Source of the DNA: Bimastos eiseni
Taxonomy: Eukaryota; Annelida; Clitellata; Crassiclitellata; Lumbricidae
NCBI GenBank assembly: GCA_959347315.1
Contig: OY365815.1
Coordinates: 19,364,639-19,428,638, forward strand
Length of the DNA: 64,000 bases
Direction of reading: 5' to 3'
Within the stretch, counting starts at the first letter, position 1. Each line of letters begins with the position of its first letter. Below the pieces are notes generated by a model that ran no database searches, was not told where the DNA came from, and worked only from the letters and a program-made list of their open reading frames with translations. Shown here piece by piece: positions 11,848 to 22,308 of the stretch. A program made the position numbers and the translations under genes.

Positions 11848-12232
11848 GTAAGTTACGAGCATCTCTTGGCAATTTCTCGACTCTGTCTTTGTTAAATATG
11901 ACAAAATAACAGCGACAAAGAAAGTGACCGCCGAGGCGAAGTTTGGGCTTCGAAGCTAGAAACAACGGCTGCTTTTCAGTTGCCCTCCTGTTCTTGTCTA
12001 AGTAAATCAGCCGAAAACACCAATTAAAATTATTTCAGTAGTAGTTAGAACGTTGGCTAACATATATCTTTGATCGAGCTTGTCTAAAGTGACGAATGTG
12101 TAATTAGTTCAATGTTGATATTAAAGATACTTCTTGCATTAACTACAATTTTGGAGCAAGTCTCCTGAAAATATCGCGCATGAGTTTTGATTTCCGAGGA
12201 GACGTTTCGTTTGGGTTTGCCTGAATTTTCAG

Positions 12233-12291
12233 CAATGTCTTTGGTGCCTTGTCGTCCTTTTGGCCGCCAGGTGGAGCCAGAAGATCGGAAA
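12233..12291 (+). CDS. Candidate short exon following the 11.5-kb exon
   Basis: It is bounded by a good acceptor (GCCTGAATTTTCAG at 12219-12232) and a near-perfect donor (AAA|GTAAGT at 12292). The 59 bp are open in the phase set by the donor at 11848, giving NVFGALSSFWPPGGARRSE. The donor end of this exon is copied in inverted orientation at 13146-13194. No family recognised; exon status is inferred from splice signals and phase only. Confidence 0.35.
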
Positions 12292-12333
12292 GTAAGTGGA
12301 GTGGGTCACGTGACGAGTGTCTGTCCAATTGGA
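12285..12333 (+). repeat. 49-bp inverted repeat, left arm
   Basis: 48 of 49 bases match the reverse complement of 13146-13194. The arm contains GGAAAGTAAGTGG (a splice donor) and GTCACGTGAC (an E-box-like palindrome). The two arms are 812 bp apart. Confidence 0.9.
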
Positions 12334-12475
12334 AGACGTCTGAATGATGGAGGTTTAGGAATAGGCGACGAAGGGAATGACGGGAGGGATGGAAGGCGAT
12401 TGACAGTAGGGTCTCTATGACATCGATGCAGGCCCCATCCGCTTAGGCCTTTGCTCAAAATGAATTAGCATGGGT

Positions 12476-12592
12476 TGCATGTGTGTGCGCGGTGGCATGC
12501 GCGTGTGTGTGTGTGCGTTTGCATGTGTGTGTGTGCGCTTGTGTGTGTGTGTGTGCGTTTGCACGTGTGTGTGTGCGCTTGTGTGTGCGATC
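12476..12592 (+). repeat. (GT)n with GCATGC/GCGC interruptions
   Basis: TGTGTGTGTGTGCG blocks alternating with TTTGCATG and CGCTTG, with a higher-order period of about 32 bp. Alternating purine-pyrimidine sequence of this kind can adopt Z-DNA. Confidence 0.85.
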
Positions 12593-13145
12593 GTGGGCGG
12601 TGCATCCCTCTCAGCCTCCTGTAGGACGCTGATAAGGCTGATGAACTGAAGCGACACATTCAGACTCACATCATCTGTGATTAACGCTAACTTCACGCGA
12701 CACTCGATTTAAGTAATAGATTCGACGGTGATAAGACGCAGGGTTAATTTCCGCGTTATTAATCACGATGTGTAACGACGATGTATCATAGCAAGGACGA
12801 TTTGCGTCGCCCTCCTTCTTTATCCAGGCTTTGGACTGGTACGGCCAGAGTACGACATGGCGGAGTTTTATTCATGGTTACAAAGATTTACCAAAGACTC
12901 TTAAAGGTTCCAGTTGTATCAGAGTCTAGTCTTAACAGTAATTAGACGCAGCTATATCTGGTTGCAAGAGACAGTGATCATATCGGGTAATTGTGCGTCA
13001 TCCGTGCTGTCATTCGGAGCAGATGAGCGTAATCGATGCTTTTCTCTGGAGACGTCACCGGTGTCGTCACCGATGCACATCGCAGCGTTGACTATTCGAT
13101 GAAAGAGGAAGAAAGAGGAATAACTGGAAGAATGCATGACTCTTC
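12593..13145. other. No recognised gene; contains dispersed repeat 12806-12877
   Basis: The stretch GCGTCGCCCTCCTTCTTTAT followed by CCAGGCTTTGGACTGG resembles 58716-58787, so it belongs to a dispersed repeat family. Nothing else recognised. Confidence 0.45.
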
Positions 13146-13194
13146 TCCAATTGGACAGACACTTGTCACGTGACCCACTCCACTTACTTTCCGA
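13146..13194 (-). repeat. 49-bp inverted repeat, right arm
   Basis: Reverse-complement copy of 12285-12333 with one mismatch (CAAGTG for CGAGTG). It includes the copied splice donor sequence on the minus strand and the central CACGTG. Confidence 0.9.
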
Positions 13195-13566
13195 CTGTCG
13201 AGCACACAGCGTGGGCAGAAGGCAAACCACTTCAGTCTTTTGGTGTCTATGATTGCAATATCATCAATATCAGAAACAATATTGTCAATCCGGTCGGTGG
13301 TCCGCTTTATCAGACAAAAAATATGTTGTGAACATTAGGGACACACTGCAGCTTCCTGTGTCCGCAGCTAGAGCAATCGCACTGAGCTGCTGGCTTTGTA
13401 GGCATTAGTTGGACGAGATAGCAAACACCATAAAAGCCAGCAAGAGGCAGCGCGGTTATTTCTTATCAGGGTTACTAAGGGCGATAAATCGTTCGTCAAG
13501 CAGATGTGAATGGCTATTACTCTTTGATCACTGCGCGTCAAGATGGCGGATCTTTGCAGAGCGCAG

Positions 13567-13723
13567 AATCCAGATTGACGACAAAGGAAATGGCGAATAA
13601 AACAGGAAGTCGGAAAGACACAGTGAAAGGCAGGGATTTCTTAACATCAACTACTGTGCGTGAGAAGTTAGAGGATTATTTTGAAGGCTATATGCATCTC
13701 GATGTTATGAAATGTGTTAGAGT
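13567..13723 (+). CDS. Possible further exon (SRLTTKEMANKTGSRKD...)
   Basis: The frame is open and protein-like (TVREKLEDYFEGYMHLDVMK) between GCGCAG (acceptor candidate ending 13566) and GT|GTAAGC (donor candidate at 13724). With that acceptor the phase matches the donor at 12292, so it could be the next exon of the 11.5-kb gene. Just upstream, CAAGATGGCGG at 13539-13549 is a YY1-like motif, which instead suggests a promoter with ATGGCGGAT as a start. The two readings conflict and I cannot decide between them. Confidence 0.2.
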
Positions 13724-13974
13724 GTAAGCAAGTTAATCTACATAGTCCCTATATACATGTATGTATGAATGTGTGTATACAAATACTTTGTGTGTAAATG
13801 CATGAATGTGTGTATGTAAGCCCTATGCATGTATTTATGGTAAAGATGGGTGACTCGATGCCCAGAATAAGTTTCAGTAACAAAGGCAAGGGTCATGTCA
13901 CACTATTTAAACAGAATGACCCAATAGTTGGTAATAGATAAGAAATTCCAGCTACACATTTGCAGTAATTTTCT
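13724..13974. other. No recognised gene; GTATG-rich
   Basis: Loose ATGTATGAATGTGTG repeats at 13755-13835. Nothing else. Confidence 0.4.
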
Positions 13975-14213
13975 AACAACTAGGATGACGCCTTTTTTGA
14001 AGAATGTTCCAAAGTGAGAACATCCTCAGGAGAAGTGTAGATCGGGTAGATCGCAAAAGAGTTGAGATTATTCGTAGGATCCAAAACAGTATATATACCG
14101 AGTTGTTAGATGATTGCATTTTGTCTACTAATTCTTGAGCAATGCTAGTGAAGTAAGTATTAAACATTGATGTCAGGTGTTACGGTTCCATCCGATGAAA
14201 TGACATGAATTGG
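13975..14213 (-). pseudogene. LINE reverse-transcriptase N-terminal relic
   Basis: Read on the minus strand in shifting frames: HVISSDGTVTPDINV, then FNTYFTSIAQELVDKMQSS, then NSFAIYPIYTSPEDVLTLEH and SSKKASS. This order (DGT...D...I, then FN.YF..I...L, then .SF...P.....EV..L...K.S) is the conserved run-up to the reverse-transcriptase domain in CR1/L2/Jockey-like LINEs. At least two frameshifts separate the blocks, so it is a dead fragment. Confidence 0.6.
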
Positions 14214-16226
14214 CATTTCAGATTTTTTGCATAAAGTACTAATTCACTAGTCTGTCCAATGTTGTCCATGTTCTTGAGAGGGTCATCAAACATTAGAGCA
14301 TTTTCTGCAATGTGCTCCATGTGTTTTCGAGAACGTTAGGACATCAGCGTGAGAGCTAAGTGATCGTCAATACCATTGGCTCGAGACAGAACTCAAACTA
14401 CCTTTCAGATTTCGAGGTCGTTCCGATGACGGCGTTCAACTCTGAGAATGACCTTAAAATCTGGAAGCGAAGGGGACGAATCTGCATTGTGTTCGCAATT
14501 ATAGTTCTAACTGAAGTTGGAACTGTGTAGCCAATGTATCAGTAAGAGTCACCAGCAGTAGACCTACTTCAAATAGATTTGAATCATTTATAACATTTAA
14601 CTGCGAGGACAACAGAAATGTATCAAATTCGATGTCGATCATCAAGATAGACAATCGAGATAAACAATCAAGATAGACGATCAGCTTCCGTCAATCATGG
14701 TCGCTCTCAGTTTTGTTGATGCGACGTCAAAAAAAGTTCGTTGAAACTCAGCCAGATTTGTTTTTTAATGGCCGACCATTTACTGGAATTCCATGCCACA
14801 GAGGTATCTGCATAACTAACAGAAAATCATAGTATAAACAATCCTTCTTCCTGAACAACATCAGTCTTCAGATAACATTCCAGGATTCTAATCAGGAACA
14901 TAGAATTGACAGACAACCACAATGGTCATCCGATAAGGGCGTTTAAATGTGATGATGACCTTGAATCTGCGCCGGAAGGAGATAATGCGCACTGTGGCAT
15001 GAATTCTGTCAGTAAATTAATCGATCCGTATCTCATCGATTGATGCCGCCGACCGAATTCCGTTCCTTGGTGTGGTGCTTGCTGACTACCTCCTGCACAG
15101 GCGGCGGTGAGGCCTTCCTTCAGCCTCTTCCTCCAGAGGGAACCCAATACGCCCTTAATTAAGCCTCTCCCATTCTTCTTGTTTTCTGTTTTCTTCGGGC
15201 GACGCTGTTCAAACACACTGCGCCATCGCGGCGATCCCTGACAGCTGGTGTCACACACGCTCGCGAATTACGGGCAACCGAAGACGACGTAGCTCAGATC
15301 GAATGTCCTCTGCTTCGATCGACGGCCACTGAGATGAGGACGAACTGAGGCCAATCTTCAGGCCAAACAGAAATGCATTCGCTCCTCTTCTTCTTCGTCT
15401 TCCTCTTCTTCCTCTTCTTCTGCATTACTCTTATGCATTACGCGACGCGTAAATGGTCGTTAAGTGCATTCATAGCTGGCGAATAATTGTGCATGTTGGA
15501 ACGTCACTGCAGTTGCATATTAAGTGTGGCCATGGCGCCCTTTGGTTGTCTATCATTGAAACTCATAATACAATTATGGTGGTGGTCTATCTGTCAGACA
15601 AATTTGTCTGAATGTTAATTAGTCTAGCTGTGCGAGCTTAAGCTACGGTTACAGCTATTTTCAACAATTTTCGATCGCATTTATTTAGTCTTCTGTGGCC
15701 TAATTGTTTGTCGCTATTTTACAGATGGGCATTAGGCCACTATATTTAAAACATCGGTTAATGGAATATGCAACTTAAAGGGGCTATAGTTACAAGCGCA
15801 TGGAACTATGATTACATTGATAAATAAATATACTTGAATCATCTAATGTCCTAATCCTCAGTTATTCTATATTTAATTTATTTAAATCAATTGAAATCAG
15901 TATTGTTCTATTCTGTTCAGTGTTGCTCCTCAGAATTATTCATTTGCATTTGTGTCAGGAGAATAGGAACTCACCATCCGGATTATGAATAAGTGTAGCA
16001 CGAAATGTAGAGTTATTTAAACGGTGAAGCTATCTATCCATGGTCTGATCTCCCTCCTTGAAAACGAAATAACATTGTTGGCTGCTTTGCACAAGGAACG
16101 TCAGCTCTCAGTAAAGAACCGCCGAACTTTATTCTATCATCGATGGAACAATTTTCCATTATTCCTTCCTATCTATCTGTCCTCTTTGTTTCTGTCTTTC
16201 TTCTTCATTCCTCCATTCTTCAATTG
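14214..16226. other. No recognised gene; (TTC)n at 15381-15422
   Basis: CTTCTTCTTCGTC-type pyrimidine repeat at 15381-15422. The 110-codon minus frame at 14926-15258 is unrecognised and lacks convincing splice context. The remainder is AT-rich and featureless. Confidence 0.4.
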
Positions 16227-16812
16227 AACAAACCATCCACACATTCATCCATCCACCCATCCATCCACCCATTTATCCATTCACCCATTCATCCATCCAT
16301 CCACCCATTCATCCTTCCATCCATCCATCCACCCATTCATCCGTCCATCCATCCATCCACCCACCCATTCATCCATCCATCCACCCATCCACCCATTCAT
16401 TCATCCATCCACCTATCCATCCACCCATTTATCCATCCACCCATTCATCCATCCATCCACCCATTCGTCCATCCACCCATCCATTCATCCATCCATCCAC
16501 CCACCCATCCATTCATCAATCCACCCATCCATCTACCCATTCATCCATCCATCCATCCACCCATTCGTCCATCCACCCATCCATTCATCCATCCATCCAC
16601 CCACCCATCCATTCATCAATCCACCCATCCATCTACCCATTCATCCATCCATCCATCCATCCATCCACCCATTCATCCTTCCATACATCCGCCCATTCAG
16701 CCGCCCACCCACCCACCCTTCCATCCACCCACCCATCCATCCACCCATTCATCCATCCATCTATCCACCCATCCATCCATCCATTCACCCATTCATCCAT
16801 CCTCCCTACACC
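16227..16812 (+). repeat. ATCC/ACCC tetranucleotide array with 100-bp higher-order unit
   Basis: About 580 bp of CATCCATCCACCCATTCATC variants. A block starting CCATTCGTCC at 16461 recurs at 16561, exactly 100 bp later, so a higher-order duplication of 25 tetranucleotides is visible. The 245-codon His/Pro/Ser/Ile frame across it is a repeat artefact. Confidence 0.95.
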
Positions 16813-17633
16813 ATATGATCAAATACAGCACATTCACTCCGACGCATCCATTCATCATCTTCCTAACTTCCATCCTCTAAATAAACCGTCCCCCTTTCTG
16901 CCTTCCATCCGCCCATACATACTATATTCATCCACTTACCCACTTACCCAGCCACTCAATCGCTTCCTACCTAGGTACCCACCATTTTCTATCCCTCCAG
17001 CAACCCACTAACGTTCCGCGTATATGGTTTTCAGACGATGTGGACGAGCGGTTGCATATGTGTCAATTATTTTTAATGAAGAGATTTAAGAGCAGACAAG
17101 AGGCGCAGAAACAGACGAGTGTTCGACGGGGGAACAAATCAATGGAAATAATTAAGACTTTTTCTAAGACCTAAGCCTACTTAACCGTTCTATAGAGACA
17201 GTGTCTTCTAGTCACGCGTCTAGTTCTCTCTCTCTTTTTCTTTCTCTGTCTGTCTCTCTGTCTGTCTCTCTGTCTCTATGTTTTAAGCCCAGCTGTGTCC
17301 CTTGTTCCGTCTCTTCATATCTCTGCCTCTCTCTATCTATCTTCCACTCTCTCTGTATTTCCTTTTCTCTGCCTTTATCTATGTTGTGAATCTGTCTGTT
17401 TCTGTGTAGGCTAGTGGAACTTCAGCCCCGAATCCTCGTCATCACCGATTCTTCAGCTATTTTTGGATAAAATAATGACCGTTAAAATGGCCGGAAGTCA
17501 TTGTTAAGGGAATAGCTGAGATTGATGGAAGACTTTGGTGGCCATGATAGCTTTGGTCTTCAGCGCACGAAACTAATGCATCGATGTTCAGCAAAACCAC
17601 TGATTTTCTGCGGAAAAATGTAACTTTAACATA
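16813..17633. other. No recognised gene; TCTC/TGTC repeat 17219-17275
   Basis: A short CTCTCTGTCTGT run; otherwise no supported feature. The unique sequence ends abruptly at about 17633 where the duplicated block begins. Confidence 0.45.
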
Positions 17634-18061
17634 GACCCCTTGACGTGTAACATTTATAAACATCTTTGCTCCATGGGTCTGAAATAATTAACTGAAACTC
17701 AGCTCAGGTTTTATCGTCTGCTGCTGATGGCCACTGTCTTCTCTGTCGCCTTTTTGTGTGTCTGTCTGTCTCTTTGTATTCATGTCGCCGTTTTTGTCTT
17801 TGGCTTCAATTGTTTGCTTCTTCGTTACCTATCTGTCTGTCATCTTCAATATGTCTGTTTGTCTAAATTGTTGCTTTCTATCTATCTATATTCTGTATTT
17901 TTTACATTCGCCAATCTTTCCTGTGATATACTTCTACCTTTTCCCAATTCTTTAAACTACTGTCCTTCGCGATCCCGCCTTCTCTGTTTCTCCAGGTTGG
18001 CCTGACTTCACTCTATTCGCTGGAATTAAGTTAGTTGGCTATTTTCTTTTCCTCTTCACCG
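17634..18061 (+). repeat. Near-identical upstream block shared by both transporter copies
   Basis: About 428 bp that match 44367-44794 with only about three substitutions by my reading, far fewer than in the exons further on. Similarity starts abruptly at GACCCCTTGACGTG and drops abruptly after CTCTTCACCGG. It contains a 92-codon hydrophobic frame (17727-18005) differing by one residue between copies, but T-rich DNA gives such frames by chance. Best explained as a gene-conversion tract or a recent segment of the duplication; a shared promoter is possible. Confidence 0.85.
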
Positions 18062-18168
18062 GTCCCTGCTCTCTGCTCCTTCTCTTGTTTTCTATGTTGT
18101 TGGAGCGGCATCATTCTGTTTCCTCCAGTCCGTGCAACCCAATTGACGTCTGCTTATCTGTCTTGCAG

Positions 18169-18377
18169 GACACAACGGAGAGTGGCGTGTTCTCTCGCTC
18201 CCACATTGACCATTAATCTCGCTTCAGCCTAATCAGATGTCCAACCGGCCGACCTCATAAACATCCTAATCACCACCACCGCCAACTCCACCTCCACTTC
18301 CATCACCACCACCCTCACCACCACCACCACCACCACCACCACCACCACCACCACCACTAGCACTAGCACCAGAGACT
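18169..18377 (+). other. Probable 5' UTR exon segment of the transporter gene
   Basis: CTTATCTGTCTTGCAG ends at 18168 and is a good 3' splice site, so the mRNA may begin in an upstream non-coding exon and join here, 209 bp before the start codon. In the downstream copy the same spot reads GTGTGATGTCTAACAG, keeping AG but weakening the pyrimidine tract. Confidence 0.4.
18271..18358 (+). repeat. (ACC)n in the 5' leader of the transporter
   Basis: Long CACCACCACC run ending 20 bp before the ATG. The downstream copy has only CCACCAACACTACAACC here, so the expansion is specific to this copy. Confidence 0.9.
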
Positions 18378-18618
18378 ATGGTTGCCGGAATGGAGCTGTA
18401 CCAGTCAATGGTGAGCAAGACAGCGTCGAAGTGGCAGGAGTGGAAGGCGGGAACCAAGTGGCAGGAGCTGAGGACAGCGTTGGGGGCCGACCGCAAGAGA
18501 TGGCTCGTCTGTCTCGCTGTCCTCATCATCACCGTCGTTCGTAGTGGACTCACCTACAGCTTCGGAATGTTCATCGTTGAACTGGAGTCAATCTACCATC
18601 GCCCCATGGCCGAACAAA
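18378..18618 (+). CDS. Transporter exon 1 (residues 1-80)
   Basis: Start ATG at 18378; donor AAA|GTAAGA at 18619, phase 1. It encodes a charged cytoplasmic N-terminus (about 38 residues, Lys/Trp-rich) and TM1 (about residues 41-65). A second ATG at codon 11 (ATGGTGAGC) matches the first usable ATG after the stop in the downstream copy. Confidence 0.85.
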
Positions 18619-19737
18619 GTAAGACCACATCCCCATCACACACAGACCAACTCTTTCACTATGTAAAGTGTTGCATCAGTAACTTATGACATCAGTAAGG
18701 ATGAGGCTCTGGTATAGTACTTGGTAGTAGAGGATTATGGAAACTGTTGCAATGCATTGACACGAAATCTAGCGGTCATTCTAAACTTAAGCTGTCAGTA
18801 ATTTTGAGAAATAGCCTATTAACATTACTAAAATGAAGCCGAATGCAAATCTGCTGACTCCATGTCAGCCAAAACTATTGATTAGTTAAACAATTGACAA
18901 AGAATGGATAAATAAATACAATTATATTATTGCAGCTCTGAACTAAAATAAATCGTAATTGAGGTAATGAATAAAGTGGGTTATTCGAGTAAGGGCTGTC
19001 TCAGTTTTAAAATGTATGCAATATTAAAAATAGATGCCTCAAAGTAAAAAAAATATTTTACATCTCGACAAGAGTGAACAAAAATATTTTACATCTCGAC
19101 AAGCTAAATATAAATTTTTAAATATTTTTAATGCATGAACGTATGTGGGTATGAAGTTAGGCCTATGTATATTTAATGTAGCATGTGACATGTAGGAGGT
19201 TAGTGACGCACAACAAGATACAACACACGTCTCTGACACCTGCATGCGCAATACTTGAATAACGAGAGAGAATAATGGGTGAATGGGTGAATGAGTAAAT
19301 GAATGACTGAGGGAATGTGTGAGCTAGTGAGCGGACAGGGTGGATGGGTTTGGGTGGGCGGGCGAGTGAGTTAGTGAGTGAGCGAGCGAGTTAAGACGTG
19401 AGGGAGCATAATGCAATAGGTACGAGTGACCAAGTTAGCGAATGAACAAGTGAGTGAATGAATTGATTTACGGGTGGGGGTTTCTGTTAGTGCATGAGTG
19501 AATGAGGGTAAGAAGTACAATGTAGGTTAGTGAGTGGGTGGTAAGTGCTGAGAGAGTGGAATAGAACGACAATGAGATAGAAAGAACGGGCAACAGAGAG
19601 AGATAAAGACGGCAATTCAGAAGGACAAAGAGAGGTATAGACCGAGGCAGAGTGGGATGCTCGCCGCACGACTTCGCTAATGCACACCTTTATGACGACG
19701 ATGAAACTCGGGCGACAGAGGACCTCTCTCCATCCGG

Positions 19738-19781
<44 letters not shown>

Positions 19782-22244
19782 CTCTCTTTCTCACTCTCAC
19801 TCTCTGATGATAGAAGAAGGATAAAAGCAGAAGAACAGATTCACACATTATATTACGCACTTTTCTATCTAGCGTTTCTGTTTCTTTCTTAGTCTTCTTC
19901 TAAATCTCTCTTTGACTGTGTGCATGCCTTCTTCAGTTACACATCTACTCTTGTACACGACGTGTATACGACGTCTTCAAAATAGTCACACATTAACAAC
20001 GACGAATTCGATAATCGTAGTCATTGTCCTTACCATGGTCATCATCATTATCATCGTCATCGTTATCGTTGTCGTCGTCGTCATCGTCGTCAACGTCATC
20101 GTCGTCATCATCAAGGCTGCAGCAACCACATCAGAACAGTCATCAACATCATTGCCCGTCCATGCCACCTTCGAGGCATGGTCAGAACTCGTTCCCGAGT
20201 AGGACCCATACTTGCGCTCAACAGTGACATTATTTAGACAGCTCATGTAATATAGAAGAAGAAAGTGATCGAGTTAAAACGTGCCACAAGCAACAGAAAA
20301 CCGCAAAAACTGCCGTCAGAATTTCTTCTTTTCTTCGTATACATCAAAGTATTGTATATGTATGCATTCCAAATATAGATAATGCAATGTAATCGAACAT
20401 TTATATAGCGCTCCTTTAAGATTGTCACTTTTATATGTCAATTAATAGAGCACACAACTCACACGAAAGTGAGTACTTCGTCCGCAGAACTATTTAACAG
20501 TGAGCGTATCACGCTCATAATGAATTCAGATTTAAATATTCAGAATTTCTTATTTACTGTGTGATGTATATAATTACAATTGTGTTCGCATATATACGAC
20601 ATACTTGACTGCATATATATATATATATATATATATTTAAGTTTTTGTAAGTCCCGATTATATGCATATATAAATATATATAATAATTAATCTGTACTGA
20701 ACTGAATTCATATGAATTAATAATTATATGCATATATATAAAATATCGCTGGCAATGTGACGTCCATCAGTTCAGTTGGATCATAACGAAGTCAATTAGA
20801 GCCATTCTTTCCTCCTCCTTCTCCTCCTCCTTCTCCTGTTCCTTCAACCGGAAATACATCCATGGCGTTTGACCGACAGTCAATTATCGTCCATTCCTAA
20901 GAACACCTATCACGTTCCGACAGAACATGAAACAAGATGCACGTCACCGCTGCTGCTGCTCTGTTCGATGTAATTATATAGCGCCATAGCTTACGAAGGC
21001 AACGTCGCCACTGGCGCAACCTGACGGTTAGATCGGGAAGGGAGGGAGCTGGCGAAGGGATCGCCTGGCTCTCAATGCCTTCGATGTGATGAGGTTATTT
21101 GTCATGGCATGGGCTCAAGAGTATAATAACCGTCCAGGTCTTGAGATGCCGTCGGATTATGTGCCGAAATTAGAGGACCGATGGAATTACTCTGTCACGC
21201 CCATCTAACAAGTGTAATCTGGTGAATTTAAGGGACTCGCCTCGTCTATAAAACACGCCCGGGTAGAACTTCGCATGCACACGCCTAATGCAACGTACAC
21301 GGTCGTAATGTCATGTGTATACCTGCTGTTGTTTGCATGGCCGCATTTTCTATAGGGTCATTCTTTTATCAATTAGTTGGTCATATAATACGTCTGTTTC
21401 ACGATAAATTCCTTCGTTTGGACTCGTAATAGAATCTAGTATGCGTTCTTGGAGTCGTCTCTCTCTTTATCCGATGGCCTTGGTGTTTCTGATGGTGTTC
21501 TGGCGCTTGCTATCGAAGTCACTAAGACACTATCATGGACTCGTCCATTCTAATAGGATTCAGGTTACTGTCAGGCACCAACCGGAAGGCTAAGGAAGTT
21601 CTTGGGCTCGAGTTCACCTTTCGATTGCTTGACTCTCTGAGACTAGTATTTTTTAGCTGCTGACTAATATCTCGTCATCCAGTGGCTGAGGTACGCGTCC
21701 GGACGCCATCTTCCATTCTTCCACCTGCGAGAGATTGCTAGGTCCACCGCCTTTCGTCGCTCATCTGCGTAGCTATTTATTCCAGGAACTCCGCCTAACA
21801 TGGACGCTACCACAAGTCACGGATGAAATCCGTAGGTTATGACACTACGTGTCTGCTGGAGTTCCGCAATGATGACGTCTCTTTAGCTCACTTAGCAAAG
21901 TTCAATTCTTGATGATATTTCGATTTTGGCGACTAATGTCATTGCTACTTGCGAAGACAGCGCATTTTTGACGTAGGCTACTTACACGTAAGTGCCTCAA
22001 GGGCGATTGTCTCGTTACACGCACAGCTATGTGGCTATATGTATGACAAACAGCGTAATGTAATCTGATTATGTCGACCATAATTGTATGTTTTCACACG
22101 CGCACTGTGCGAGCTTTCATATGAAATCACTTAGCTTGAACTTAAGAAGGGGAAAATGATCGAAACCCATTTCATATTTTAATTTAGAGTTTATTTCCTT
22201 TATGCACTCTTTACTTTCTTTATTTTTCCATTTCGTCGTTTCTT

Positions 22245-22308
<64 letters not shown>

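Noticed and set aside
16143..16880. 245-codon frame of His/Pro/Ser/Ile
   Set aside because: It is the translation of the ATCC tetranucleotide array; all its frames are open because the repeat lacks stops.
17727..18005. 92-codon hydrophobic frame present in both transporter loci
   Set aside because: It lies in the near-identical 428-bp block, so its preservation is explained by DNA identity; T-rich sequence gives hydrophobic frames by chance.
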